64,000 nt of DNA. Origin: Cupriavidus sp. P-10 (GTDB lineage Bacteria > Pseudomonadota > Gammaproteobacteria > Burkholderiales > Burkholderiaceae). This document shows positions 8,440-16,745 of this stretch, piece after piece. The translations under genes and the position numbers were made by a program. A model generated the notes under the pieces. The model was not told where the DNA came from, did no database searches, and worked only from the letters and a program-made list of their open reading frames with translations. The stretch is taken from the NCBI RefSeq assembly GCF_003402535.2, contig NZ_AP025171.1, positions 1,302,001 to 1,366,000 of the forward strand, written 5' to 3'. Each line of letters begins with the position of its first letter. The stretch's first letter is position 1.

Positions 8440-8712
8440 GCGGAGTCTCGGGCATCTGGTCGGTAAGTCGGCGTGGGCAGCAGGCGGCGCAACCGGTGCG
8501 CATTGCTTGCTGCCCATGGCGGATTTGTAGCCTTTTGCGCACCGCACGGCAACGCGGTCGAACCCGCACGCGGCCGGGGTGCCATCGCCAACGGACGCCG
8601 TGCGAGCGCGGAAAAGCCAGCCCACTAGGGTAATCCATAGGTCTGCCAACGCGCCCGTCAATAGCCCCGAAACCCGCGCCAGACAAGGCATTCCGACCCA
8701 TATCCAAGCTGA

Positions 8713-8725
8713 TATAGGGCCTATA
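8713..8725. promoter_or_regulatory. Putative LysR box (T-N11-A palindrome)
   Basis: TATAGGGCCTATA is a near-perfect dyad of exactly the T-N11-A form. It lies in the 400-base divergent region between the LysR gene and the transporter operon, 35 bases upstream of a TATACT hexamer at 8760-8765 that could be the operon -10 box. Assignment to the adjacent LysR protein is inference. Confidence 0.45.
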
Positions 8726-8839
8726 CCAGCCCCCCCGTTCCGCATTCCGGGCCCGTTCCTATACTTGCACCCAATCCAGCCGCCGCACCATCCCCGGGGC
8801 ATCGGCTGCAAAACACAAACCGACAAGACAGGAGACTCC

Positions 8840-10180
8840 ATGTCCATCACAAAACAGGGCGTTCCGCTGTTCGCCGGCACGGCGGACGATGCGGAAGCCA
8901 GCGTCTTTCGCAAAGTGTCGTGGCGCCTGCTGCCATTCCTTGGCGTGCTGTGGGTGCTCGCGTGGCTGGACCGCGTCAACATCGGCTTCGCCAAGCTGCA
9001 GATGCTGGATTCGCTGCGCTTCAGCGAGGCGGTCTACGGCCTGGGTGCCGGCATCTTCTTCCTCGGCTACTTCTTCTTCGAAGTGCCGTCGAACATGCTG
9101 CTGCAGAAGATCGGTGCCAAGAAGACGATCATGCGCATCACCATCTGCTGGGGCGTGATCTGCATGCTGCAGACCTATGTCACCACGCCGACGCAGTTCT
9201 ATATCCTGCGCTTCCTGCTGGGCGCATTCGAGGCGGGCTTCTATCCCGGCGTGATTCTTTACCTGACCTACTGGTATCCGTCCGAGCGGCGTGCCCGCGC
9301 CTTCGGCACCTTCATGTCGGCGTCGGCCATCGCAGGTGTGCTTGGCGGCCCGCTGGCCGGCTGGATCATGACCTCGATGGGCGGCGTGCACGGCATGCAC
9401 GGCTGGCAATGGCTGTTCATCCTGGAAGGCATTCCTTCCGTGCTGGCCGGCATCTTCGCGTGGTTCTACATGACCGACAAGCCGGAGCAGGCCAACTGGC
9501 TGACCGACAACGAGAAGCGCGTGGTGCTCGATGCCCTGAAGCGCGACAACGCCACCATGGGCGAGCGTGGGCACGACTGGCGTACGCTGTTCACCAACCG
9601 CAAGGTGTGGCTGCTGATCGCCATCTTCTTCTGCCTGCTGTGCGCCAACTCCACGCTGACCTTCTGGATCCCGACCATCATCAAGGAAGTCGGCTTCACC
9701 ACGCCGATGGCGGTGGGCTGGATCGCGGCGGTGGCCTACCTCTGCGGCGCTGTCGGCATGATCGTCAACGGTGCCCACTCTGACCGCCGCAACGAGGTGC
9801 GCTGGCACTTCAGCGGCGCCGCGCTGGTCGGCGGTGCAGCAATGGCCGCGCTGGCCGTGCTGCTGGGCGTGCAGGCGCTGTCGCCGGTGATCACCTTGCT
9901 GGCCATGACCGCCGCGCTGGTCGGCACCATGAGCGCGATCCCCGTGTTCTGGCAACTGCCCAACCGCTACCTGGCGGGCAGCGCCGCCGCGGTGGGCGTG
10001 GCCCTGATCAATTCCGTCTCCAACCTGGCCGGCTTTGGCGCGCCCTATGTGATGGGCCTGATCAAGACCGCGACCGGCACGGTCAGCAGCGGCCTGTACC
10101 TGGTGGCCGCCATCGAAATCCTGGCTGCGGTGCTGGTCCTGTTCGGCATCCGCCGCCTCCATCACAAGCGCGAGGCCTGA
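8840..10180 (+). CDS. MFS transporter, anion:cation symporter (ACS) type
   Basis: Membrane carrier of 446 residues with 12 predicted helices. It starts at the ATG at 8840 behind GGAGAC. VSWRLLPFLGVLWVLAWLDRVNIGFA in TM1 (two adjoining segments) is typical of ACS-family transporters such as tartrate, phthalate and hexuronate carriers. A second landmark is the ILRFLLGAFEAGFYPGVILYL region. The gene is followed after one base by a hydroxyisourate hydrolase-like gene. Import of urate, allantoin or a related ureide is therefore likely, although the family alone does not define the substrate. Confidence 0.9.
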   Translation: MSITKQGVPLFAGTADDAEASVFRKVSWRLLPFLGVLWVLAWLDRVNIGFAKLQMLDSLRFSEAVYGLGAGIFFLGYFFFEVPSNMLLQKIGAKKTIMRITICWGVICMLQTYVTTPTQFYILRFLLGAFEAGFYPGVILYLTYWYPSERRARAFGTFMSASAIAGVLGGPLAGWIMTSMGGVHGMHGWQWLFILEGIPSVLAGIFAWFYMTDKPEQANWLTDNEKRVVLDALKRDNATMGERGHDWRTLFTNRKVWLLIAIFFCLLCANSTLTFWIPTIIKEVGFTTPMAVGWIAAVAYLCGAVGMIVNGAHSDRRNEVRWHFSGAALVGGAAMAALAVLLGVQALSPVITLLAMTAALVGTMSAIPVFWQLPNRYLAGSAAAVGVALINSVSNLAGFGAPYVMGLIKTATGTVSSGLYLVAAIEILAAVLVLFGIRRLHHKREA

Positions 10181-10181
10181 C

Positions 10182-10703
10182 ATGCACGACGACCACGATC
10201 CCGGCTTCAACGCCGCCCGCCGCCGCTTCGGCCTGCAATCGATCACGCTGGGAGGCAGTGCGCTGCTGGCTGGCAACGCACTGGCCGCCAGCCCGGCACC
10301 GGCAGCGGCCCCTAACCAGACTTCAGGTCCGGTGCAGCAGGGCGGCCTCAGCCCCCGGCTGACCATGCACGCGCTCGACACCTGGCACGGCACGCCTGCC
10401 TCCGGCATGCGCGTGGACATGTACCGCGTCGACGAAGGCCCGCCACGCTTGCTGCAGACGGTCACGCTGGCCGCCAACGGCCGCAGCGAACCGCCGCTGC
10501 TGATCGGCGACACCTACCGCACCGGCACCTACGAACTGGTGCTGCACGTGGACGAATATTTCGCGGCCCGCAAGGCCAACCTGCCGCAGCCGCTGTTCCT
10601 GTCGAAGATCCCGCTGCGCTTGCGCGTGACGGACGCCAGCCAGCGCATCCACCTGCCCGTGCTGTTCGGGCCGTGGAGCTACAACTACTACCGCGGCAGC
10701 TGA
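10182..10703 (+). CDS. Tat-exported hydroxyisourate hydrolase / transthyretin-like protein
   Basis: 173-residue protein. Residues 1-36 form a twin-arginine-like signal: ARRRFGLQS, a short hydrophobic run and an ALAAS cleavage site. The mature part is a transthyretin-fold HIU hydrolase domain with LTMHALDTWHGTPASGM, the arginine segment NGRSEPPLL, IHLPVLFGPWSY and the terminal YRGS signature. The catalytic His, Arg and His of HIU hydrolases all appear present. The reaction would be 5-hydroxyisourate + H2O to OHCU, here probably in the periplasm. It follows the transporter gene by one base and precedes a cytoplasmic paralogue. Confidence 0.88.
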   Translation: MHDDHDPGFNAARRRFGLQSITLGGSALLAGNALAASPAPAAAPNQTSGPVQQGGLSPRLTMHALDTWHGTPASGMRVDMYRVDEGPPRLLQTVTLAANGRSEPPLLIGDTYRTGTYELVLHVDEYFAARKANLPQPLFLSKIPLRLRVTDASQRIHLPVLFGPWSYNYYRGS

Positions 10704-10733
10704 TGCCGGCGTTGCATTGAAAGGAGACAGATC

Positions 10734-11069
10734 ATGGCAGGCATCAGCACTCACGTACTCGACGTATCGCTTGGCAAACCGATTGCCGGCATGCAGATCG
10801 AACTGTTCGACGTCGGCACGCAGCCCCCGAAGCTGATCGCAAAGGCGCGGACCAACAAGGACGGCCGCACCGACACGCCCATGCTTCCCCCCACCCAGGC
10901 GCGCACCGGCGATTTCGAACTGCGTTTCCGGGTGGCGGACTACTTCAAGACGCCGGACATCTTCTCCGACATCGTGCCCGTGCGCTTCACCATTGCGGAC
11001 GCCGCGCAGCACTACCACGTGCCGCTGCTGTGTTCGCCATGGAGCTTCGGCACATATCGGGGCAGTTGA
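10734..11069 (+). CDS. uraH: 5-Hydroxyisourate hydrolase (cytoplasmic)
   Basis: 111-residue transthyretin-like enzyme without a signal peptide, preceded by AAAGGAGAC. Motifs: ISTHVLDVSLGKPIAGM, KDGRTDTPML, and the C-terminal HYHVPLLCSPWSFGTYRGS, including the family-defining YRGS end. It hydrolyses 5-hydroxyisourate to OHCU, which UraD then decarboxylates. It is the third gene of the operon with the transporter and the exported paralogue. The two paralogues differ clearly in sequence, so they are not a recent duplication. Confidence 0.94.
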   Translation: MAGISTHVLDVSLGKPIAGMQIELFDVGTQPPKLIAKARTNKDGRTDTPMLPPTQARTGDFELRFRVADYFKTPDIFSDIVPVRFTIADAAQHYHVPLLCSPWSFGTYRGS

Positions 11070-11092
11070 AGCCGGGGCCGCTGAAGCGCAAC

Positions 11093-12481
11093 CTACTGCG
11101 TGCTGGTCAGCACGGCACGTGTGGGGGTCGGGGGTGCGTTACCCTCGACCACCAGCAGCGTGGCGGCGGCAGGCTTCTTCCCGGACAACGCCGACACCGC
11201 CTCGCGCATCGGCCCGATGGCCGTGCCATTGGCCGCGCCTGCTGCATTGGTCCTGAAGCTTGCAACCGGAGTCCGTTGTCCCGACACGTAGACGTCATAG
11301 ACCGTCTGCGGCTTGAGCTGGTAGAGGAACACTTCCAGCGCATCGACCAGGCCGAGGTTGCGCGCCACCACAAAGCCGCGCCCGGCGGCACCGGTCGCCT
11401 TCAGCGGAATGTTGATGGGATCGCTGTTTGCATGCGGCGTGAGATTGGCCTTGCCATCGCCGGCCGGTACGGCGTTGGAAACATAGACCAGGGCCTGCGG
11501 TGCCTGTCCCACCGGAGTGCGCGCGATCACGCGGTCGGTGGCGGTATCGATCACGTCGACACCGTCGCCGTTCTCAAGGCCCACGTACATCCGGCTACCG
11601 TCGTCGGACGGCCAGATGCCATGCGGCAGCGCGCCGACGGGGATCGTCGCGAGCAGCCGCGGGTTGGCGTCGGTCGTGTAGACCTTGACCGCGTTCTCGC
11701 CGCCGACCGTCACGTAGGCGAGCGTGCCGCGCGCGGTCCTGGCAAAGCCGAGGTGATTGGTGATAAAGCCGGTGTCGATCACCCCCTTGACCTGGAGGCT
11801 TTGCGTGTCGATGCGGGTGACCTTGCCGACGTCCTTGTGCGTCATCCACACTTCACTGAAATCCGGGGTGAACTGCAGGAAGGGCGAAAACGGGCTGGCC
11901 ACGGGAATGCGCCGGACGACCTGGTGCGTGGCGACATCGATCACATCGACCTCGGGCGTAAAGCTGGAAACCACGAAGGCAAGCTTGCCATCGGGATGGA
12001 ACAGCACCATGCCGGGCCCCGGTGCGGTCGGGATGCGGCGGATTTCCTTGTAGCTGGCCGGGTCGATCACCGAGATATAGTCCTCGCCGCGCACGACCAC
12101 CCAGGCTTCCTTGCCATCCGCGGTAAAGAAGCCCTCGTGCGGCGAGCGGCCGATATAGGCGATGCCCTTGACCCGGTTCGTGGCGGTATCGATGAACGTT
12201 GCCGAGTTCGAGCCATTGGAGACCACGAGCAGCGTCTTGTGATCCGGCGAGAAGCCCAGGCCGTGCACGTTGATCTCGCCCTTGTAGAGCGGCGAAAGGA
12301 TATCGGGCCGTGCATTGCCAAGGCGGATCTGGCCCAGCAGCGTATTGGTGCCGGGGTCGATGACCGAGACGGTGTTGCTGTTCTGGTCCGCCGTGTAGAC
12401 GCGGTCGCTGGCGGCAGGCGCCGCGACGGCAAGCGACGATACCGTGCCCAGCACCAGCGCAAGCTGCAATGTCTGCTTCAT
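11093..12481 (-). CDS. Secreted YVTN-type beta-propeller protein
   Basis: 462-residue exported protein with an N-terminal signal peptide (MKQTLQLALVLGTVSSLAVAA). Residues ~25-340 contain repeated blades with VYTADQNSNTVSVIDP, TFIDTATNRVKGIAYIG, ISVIDPASYKEIRRIP, VDVIDVATHQVVRRIP and VDVIDTATDRVIARTP, the YncE/YVTN pattern. A different C-terminal domain (~345-462) contains LYQLKPQTVYDVYVSGQ and LRTNAAG-like sequence of unknown fold. It is followed upstream on the same strand by a DUF305 gene only 13 bases away, so the two are probably co-transcribed, DUF305 first. Function unknown; some relatives act in metal or cofactor handling. Confidence 0.88.
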   Translation of the reverse strand: MKQTLQLALVLGTVSSLAVAAPAASDRVYTADQNSNTVSVIDPGTNTLLGQIRLGNARPDILSPLYKGEINVHGLGFSPDHKTLLVVSNGSNSATFIDTATNRVKGIAYIGRSPHEGFFTADGKEAWVVVRGEDYISVIDPASYKEIRRIPTAPGPGMVLFHPDGKLAFVVSSFTPEVDVIDVATHQVVRRIPVASPFSPFLQFTPDFSEVWMTHKDVGKVTRIDTQSLQVKGVIDTGFITNHLGFARTARGTLAYVTVGGENAVKVYTTDANPRLLATIPVGALPHGIWPSDDGSRMYVGLENGDGVDVIDTATDRVIARTPVGQAPQALVYVSNAVPAGDGKANLTPHANSDPINIPLKATGAAGRGFVVARNLGLVDALEVFLYQLKPQTVYDVYVSGQRTPVASFRTNAAGAANGTAIGPMREAVSALSGKKPAAATLLVVEGNAPPTPTRAVLTSTQ

Positions 12482-12494
12482 GTGGGAATTCCTT

Positions 12495-12941
12495 TCAGTG
12501 AGAATTGGCGGGCGCCGGGGTGATGCCTGGCGCGGGCTTCGGATGGCGGGCGAGCCAGGCTTGCATCAGGCGGATTTCGTTTTGCTGGTCGGTAATGATG
12601 CCCTGCGCGAGGTTGCGCAGTTCCGGATCGCGGGTGTCGAGCAGCAATGCCTTGGCCATGTCGATGGCCCCCTGGTGATGCGGGATCATCATCGCGACGA
12701 AGTCATGGTCCGGCTCGCCGTTCATGGCTGCCGCGTGCATGCCTGCATCCATGACCGCCATGGCGTCGTCCATGCGTTGCGCGAAAGGCTTCGCGGTGCT
12801 GGCGACATAGGGTTCCGGCTGCCGCGCCATGGGCGCATGGGCATGACCATCCGGCACCGCAGGCACGCCGCCTGCCAGGCAGGTCGACCCGACCGTCAAG
12901 GCCATGGCGGCGAGCACGATAACGGGCAGGGGCTTCTTCAT
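12495..12941 (-). CDS. DUF305 domain secreted protein
   Basis: 148-residue exported protein with signal peptide MKKPLPVIVLAAMALTVGS and a DUF305 (CopM-like) domain. The domain has the metal-binding-looking motif FVAMMIPHHQGAIDMAKALL plus RNLAQGIITDQQNEI, with a Met/His-rich N-terminal part (HAHAPM, MDAGMHAAAM). The ferritin-like four-helix domain is associated with copper binding in some members. A role in periplasmic metal handling together with the downstream beta-propeller gene is inference. Confidence 0.9.
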   Translation of the reverse strand: MKKPLPVIVLAAMALTVGSTCLAGGVPAVPDGHAHAPMARQPEPYVASTAKPFAQRMDDAMAVMDAGMHAAAMNGEPDHDFVAMMIPHHQGAIDMAKALLLDTRDPELRNLAQGIITDQQNEIRLMQAWLARHPKPAPGITPAPANSH

Positions 12942-13170
12942 GTGGCGTTCTCCAGGTTGTCGTTGCTACGTCGCAGTAAACAAACCTGGGGCCGGTTTTA
13001 TTCCATGCAGGCCAAATTTTTTTTTCGCGCTGTCGTCGGGACGCCAACCGCACTGGTACGGCGCGCTTGCCGCCAGGGCTTTGCGATGACGGCGCCAGAG
13101 GGCGACGCTCAGGGTTCTCCCCCTCCCATGAGCCTGCCGCCGTTCGCTAAACTGACCTGCCGCCAGCGGC

Positions 13171-13260
13171 CGGCGAGACGCCAGCATCCTGGCGCTGTGC
13201 GAACGCCTGGGCGTATCGCGCCGCACGCTGCAGTATGAACTGGCGGGGACAGGGGGTTAG
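13171..13260 (+). pseudogene. Fragment of an AraC-type helix-turn-helix
   Basis: One frame reads SILALCERLGVSRRTLQY and ends in a stop at 13258. LCERLGVSRRTLQ matches the recognition helix of AraC regulators of the EutR kind. No complete domain surrounds it: the upstream frame is not coherent and the second helix-turn-helix is missing. I interpret it as a decayed gene end. The rest of 12942-13456 shows no gene I can support. Confidence 0.35.
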
Positions 13261-13456
13261 CCGGAATCGGCAACCGGCGTACCGGGAAATGTACTGAGTC
13301 GCAGCGCGTGTGCGAAGGGCGGGGCGGGGTGCAGGGCGCCGCCGCCGGGCAATCATGGCGTCGGCGCGCCTTTACAATGGCCATGCCGGCGCCGCTACGG
13401 ATATCCGATTTTGGCAAGCGTGCGGCGCCCGAGGCGCCTGGAACACGCGGGCGAAG

Positions 13457-14983
13457 TCAGGCCGCCTTCGCCGTGGCTTCGAAGTAGTCCGCGAATTCGT
13501 CGCGCACCACCTCTTCTATCCGCGCAATCTCCGCATCGGACAACTCGGTGAATTTCGCGCGCTTGCGGTTCGATAGCTCGCCGTGGTTCTGCACGACCAG
13601 GTCGATCAGGTTGGTGAGTCGCGGCTGGCGCAGGTCCAGCCATCCTTCGATCCGGGCCACGCTGGCATCGAACGCCTTCAGGTAGCGGATCTCCATCGCA
13701 AGGTCTTCCTCGACGCACTGCTGGATGCATTCGAAGACAAACTCGCAAAGCGCTGTCGCATCGAACGACGCATAGAGCCAATAGGGCTGCGGCGACTTGA
13801 TGAGGATCGTATCGCTGTCCGTGTCCAGGACGTAGTTCAGCAGCCCCGTGCGGGGCGCCGAGTAGTCCTTCAGCAGACCTGCGTAGACCGGCAGGTTCTT
13901 CAGCATGCTGGCCGATACCGGCAACACCACCCCTTCCGGCGTCACGCCGGCCTGGCGCAACAGATGGTGGATCAGGAAGCGGTGAAGCCGCCCGTTGCCG
14001 TCATAGAACGGGTGGATGTAGACAAAGCCGAATGAAACGCATGCCGCGATGACTAACGGGTGCGCCGCTTTCGTCTTGATCAGGCCAGCAACCTGTGCCA
14101 GGCCATCCATCATCGCCTCGACCTGCTGCGGGGGCGGAGGGATGTAGTCGGCGATGTTGCGCAGCCGTCCGCCGCGCGAGAGCCAGTTCTGGCGATCGCG
14201 ATAGGCAAACTCCGCCCGGATCGATGAAATGATCTCGTTCTGCCATTCGCAGAACTGCGCCTCGTCGAGCGGCACCGCGGCACCGGCAAACTCCAGCAGG
14301 CGCCTGAACCTGGCGACCCGCTGGTTGTCGGGCAGCTCCTTCTCGATCGAATAGGTCGACCGGGTTTCGGCGAGGTAGAGATAGTCCACCGCGCGGGCTA
14401 GCACTTCCGGTTCAAGCCGGTTGATCGCGGCGGCGATCTTGCCCGGAAGGTCCGCGCCGATGAATGCCTCGAGGCGCCCGGTGCGACGTACCAGGGGGCA
14501 GAATGCCGCCGGGCCGAGGTGGTTGTTCAGGATGCCGAACTGGGCGTCGAGCTGGCTGGTGCCGGTGACATAGTCCGCTTCATCCAGCGCCGCAACCCGG
14601 GCGGTTCCCGCCGGCAGCTTGTAGTCGAACTCGGCGCCGGCAAGCCACTTCGCGTAGAAGCCGCCGAGCCGGGCATACCGCGAGCCGGGCGAAGCGGCCA
14701 GCCACTGGCGCACCTCTTCAACCGCCGCCTGGTGCTCGAATAGCGCAGCGAGTACCGTCAGGTTCAACGGTTCCCTGCGCAACGCAAAAGTAAGGTGGTC
14801 GACCGTCGTGTCGTCGCCACGGTAACGGTTCCTCGGATAGACGGTCTTCACGCTGCCGTCCGCTCCGGTATGCGTGCTCAGCACCCCCGTCTTGTCTGAA
14901 AGCTCCGAGGTGGAATGCAGGGGCGGTACGCGAAGCTTGAACTTTGCAATCAGGGCGCTGTAGCCGAGTGGAGCGTGAGCCAT
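13457..14983 (-). CDS. Fic family protein (predicted AMPylator)
   Basis: 508-residue cytosolic protein. The Fic core motif HPFYDGNGRLHR lies at about residues 320-331, matching HPFx(D/E)GNGRxxR, which is consistent with nucleotide transfer (usually AMP) to a protein hydroxyl. An upstream helix STYSIEKE resembles the N-terminal inhibitory motif (S/T)xxxE(G/N), with Glu retained but Lys in place of Gly/Asn. The C-terminal ~90 residues (LRQPRLTNLIDLVVQNHGELSNRKRAKF) look like a winged helix, suggesting DNA binding. Directly upstream is an array of short repeats that could be its own operator. No antitoxin gene is apparent. Confidence 0.9.
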   Translation of the reverse strand: MAHAPLGYSALIAKFKLRVPPLHSTSELSDKTGVLSTHTGADGSVKTVYPRNRYRGDDTTVDHLTFALRREPLNLTVLAALFEHQAAVEEVRQWLAASPGSRYARLGGFYAKWLAGAEFDYKLPAGTARVAALDEADYVTGTSQLDAQFGILNNHLGPAAFCPLVRRTGRLEAFIGADLPGKIAAAINRLEPEVLARAVDYLYLAETRSTYSIEKELPDNQRVARFRRLLEFAGAAVPLDEAQFCEWQNEIISSIRAEFAYRDRQNWLSRGGRLRNIADYIPPPPQQVEAMMDGLAQVAGLIKTKAAHPLVIAACVSFGFVYIHPFYDGNGRLHRFLIHHLLRQAGVTPEGVVLPVSASMLKNLPVYAGLLKDYSAPRTGLLNYVLDTDSDTILIKSPQPYWLYASFDATALCEFVFECIQQCVEEDLAMEIRYLKAFDASVARIEGWLDLRQPRLTNLIDLVVQNHGELSNRKRAKFTELSDAEIARIEEVVRDEFADYFEATAKAA

Positions 14984-15019
14984 AGGCGAACTGCGGTGTG
15001 AAGTAAAGGATGCATGGTG

Positions 15020-15175
15020 GATTACCAGAGTTTATACGTTGCTTACCAGTTCGTCTATTTTCGAGGGGAGGGCTTACCAGTTCTCATATTGCCCCTGCGC
15101 ATCCCGACCTACCAGATTGCCTATAGGGCTTACCAATCCACCTATCCTTGGCCGCTCCAATCACCAGTTTGCATG
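15020..15175. repeat. Array of degenerate TTACCAG...TAT repeats upstream of the Fic gene
   Basis: Six copies of nTTACCAG followed 5-8 bases later by TAT start at (TACCAG position) 15023, 15044, 15075, 15110, 15131 and 15162. Copies five and six are diverged (TACCAA, CACCAG). The spacings are 21, 31, 35, 21 and 31 bases, mostly near whole helical turns. Read toward the Fic gene the unit is ATAGnnnAACTGGTAAG. A related sequence in the opposite orientation (ATAGGCGAACTG) overlaps the Fic start codon at about 14983. The array fills most of the gap between the Fic gene and the Bug receptor gene. It looks like a multi-site operator. Confidence 0.6.
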
Positions 15176-15210
15176 TGATTCCGGGGGGCAGCCAGCACAG
15201 GCGAAGGCGC

Positions 15211-16236
15211 TTACTCGGCAACGATCTTGCGTTCCGCGGCGATCCGCTTCCATTGCACAAGATCGTGCTTCATCCGGGCGCCAAACTCGGCGGGCGACAC
15301 GGCCAACGGACGCGAGCCATCCGGTTCCAGCACCGCGCGCACCTCCTGCGAGGCAGCAATCTCGCCGATCTCGCGATTGAGCCGCTGCACCAGCGCTGCC
15401 GGCGTGCCGGCGGGCGCCAGCACGCCCACCCAGATCTCGATGCCATAGCCCGGCACCGACGCCGCCAGCGGCGGCAACTCCGGAAAAGCCGGATTCGGCG
15501 AGGCCGACGTCACGGCCAGCGGCTTGACCTTGCCGGACTTGATCTGCGTGGCGATCGAACTGTAGTTCGACATCATCACATCGATCTGCCCGGCTGCCAG
15601 GTCGATCAGCGCATTGGCCGCGCCCTTGTATGGCACGTGCATCATCTGCACCTTGGACGTGTCGCACAGCAGTTCGGTGGCAAGCTGCCCCAGCGAGCCG
15701 ACGCCGGCCGAGCCATAGGTGATGGCACCCGGCTTCGCACGCGCGGCGGCGATCAGTTCCGCGGGCGTGCGGATCGACTTCGACGCCGCGATGGTGGACG
15801 ACACCGCCAGCAGCAGCGGCCCGTCGGCCACCAGCGCCACCGGCGCGAACGCGGTCAACGGGTCATACGGCGAGCGCGCCTGCGTGGCCGCCGCGGTCAG
15901 GAAGGTCGACGACGTCAGCAACAGCACCGATCCGTCGCGCGGCGACTTGGCGACGTAATCCGCGCCCAGCACACCGGCCACGCCGGGCCGGTTCTCGACG
16001 ATCACGGTGTTGCCGAGCCGCCTGGCCAACGCCGGCGCCATCGCGCGCGCGATCACGTCGTTGCTGGCGCCTGCCGAGAACGGCACCACGATCCGCATCA
16101 GTGGCGGCACGGCGGCCGCAGTGTCCGCGGGCGCCGCGCCGGCCATGGGGGAGAGCGCCAGCGCGGCCGTGGCGATTGCCGGCGGCAGGGTGCGCGCCAG
16201 GCGGGTCCAAATGCGCTTGAAAGAGGTCTTCTTCAT
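15211..16236 (-). CDS. Tripartite tricarboxylate transporter receptor (Bug/TctC family)
   Basis: Periplasmic substrate-binding protein. I start it at the ATG at 16236 (MKKTSFKRIW), which gives a signal peptide ending near MAGAAPA. The mature domain has VPFSAGASNDVIARAMAP, VENRPGVAGVLGADYVAKSP, ITYGSAGVGSLGQLATELL, VPYKGAANALIDL and VGVLAPAGTPAALVQRLN, all Bug landmarks. No TctA or TctB membrane gene lies nearby, which is common for Bug proteins in this group. It is the last gene of an AtuA-DUF4387-Bug operon probably driven by sigma-54. Ligand unknown, likely a carboxylate. Confidence 0.92.
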   Translation of the reverse strand: MKKTSFKRIWTRLARTLPPAIATAALALSPMAGAAPADTAAAVPPLMRIVVPFSAGASNDVIARAMAPALARRLGNTVIVENRPGVAGVLGADYVAKSPRDGSVLLLTSSTFLTAAATQARSPYDPLTAFAPVALVADGPLLLAVSSTIAASKSIRTPAELIAAARAKPGAITYGSAGVGSLGQLATELLCDTSKVQMMHVPYKGAANALIDLAAGQIDVMMSNYSSIATQIKSGKVKPLAVTSASPNPAFPELPPLAASVPGYGIEIWVGVLAPAGTPAALVQRLNREIGEIAASQEVRAVLEPDGSRPLAVSPAEFGARMKHDLVQWKRIAAERKIVAE

Positions 16237-16365
16237 ACGTCTGTCCGAACTCATCGTAGTGCAGCAAGGCTGCAGGACGGCGCCACGGGAGCATCCGGGC
16301 GGCGCCGGCGGTGCCACAGCCCCGCGCGCGGCCAGCCGTGCCGGCCGCGGCAGGTTGTGCGCAGG

Positions 16366-16719
16366 TCAGGCGGGGATCTCCAGTTCCAGCAGCGGCGCGT
16401 ACTGCTGGGCGCCGAAGATGTCGCCGTCGCCGGCGCTGCCACTCGGGCGCTTCCGGTACATGGTGAACTTGATCGCGAAGGCCGGATCGTATTCGACGAA
16501 ATCGCTGATGCGCGCCACCGGTACACCGAACAGCGCGGCCATGCTGTCGCGGCTCAGTACCCGCGAGCGCTTGACGCGCTCATACTGCGCCGCCTCGCGG
16601 AAGATGATGTCGAAGGTGATCTTGTTGACGCCGGCGTTCTTGCTGCGGATGGTCTTGGCAAGTTCGTGCAGCTTCTGTGCGGGCGCCGGGGGAAGGGTGG
16701 ATGAATTGGCAGTAGTCAT
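16366..16719 (-). CDS. DUF4387 domain protein
   Basis: 117-residue protein of the DUF4387 family: KLHELAKTIRSKNAGVNKITFDIIF near the N-terminus, then VPVARISDFVEYDPAFAIKFT, the usual core. These small proteins nearly always accompany AtuA/DUF1446 proteins, either as a separate gene as here or fused, and probably act as their partner subunit. The gene follows the AtuA gene after 26 bases. No catalytic residues can be proposed. Confidence 0.9.
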   Translation of the reverse strand: MTTANSSTLPPAPAQKLHELAKTIRSKNAGVNKITFDIIFREAAQYERVKRSRVLSRDSMAALFGVPVARISDFVEYDPAFAIKFTMYRKRPSGSAGDGDIFGAQQYAPLLELEIPA

Positions 16720-16745
16720 GATGGATATCCTGGAAGCCTGGCGCG

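Noticed and set aside
8440..8994. N-terminal extension of the LysR protein by about 185 residues
   Set aside because: The extension has no coherent protein features and would cover the divergent promoter; the helix-turn-helix starts right after the ATG at 8439.
8759..10513. Minus-strand frame of 584 codons across the ACS transporter
   Set aside because: High-GC antisense artefact; it crosses two well-supported plus-strand genes.
11030..12523. Plus-strand frame opposite the beta-propeller gene
   Set aside because: Antisense shadow; the minus frame has a signal peptide and repeated propeller blades.
15020..15175. Repeats before the Fic gene as a CRISPR array
   Set aside because: Units are too short and degenerate, spacing is 21-35 bases, and no cas gene is present.
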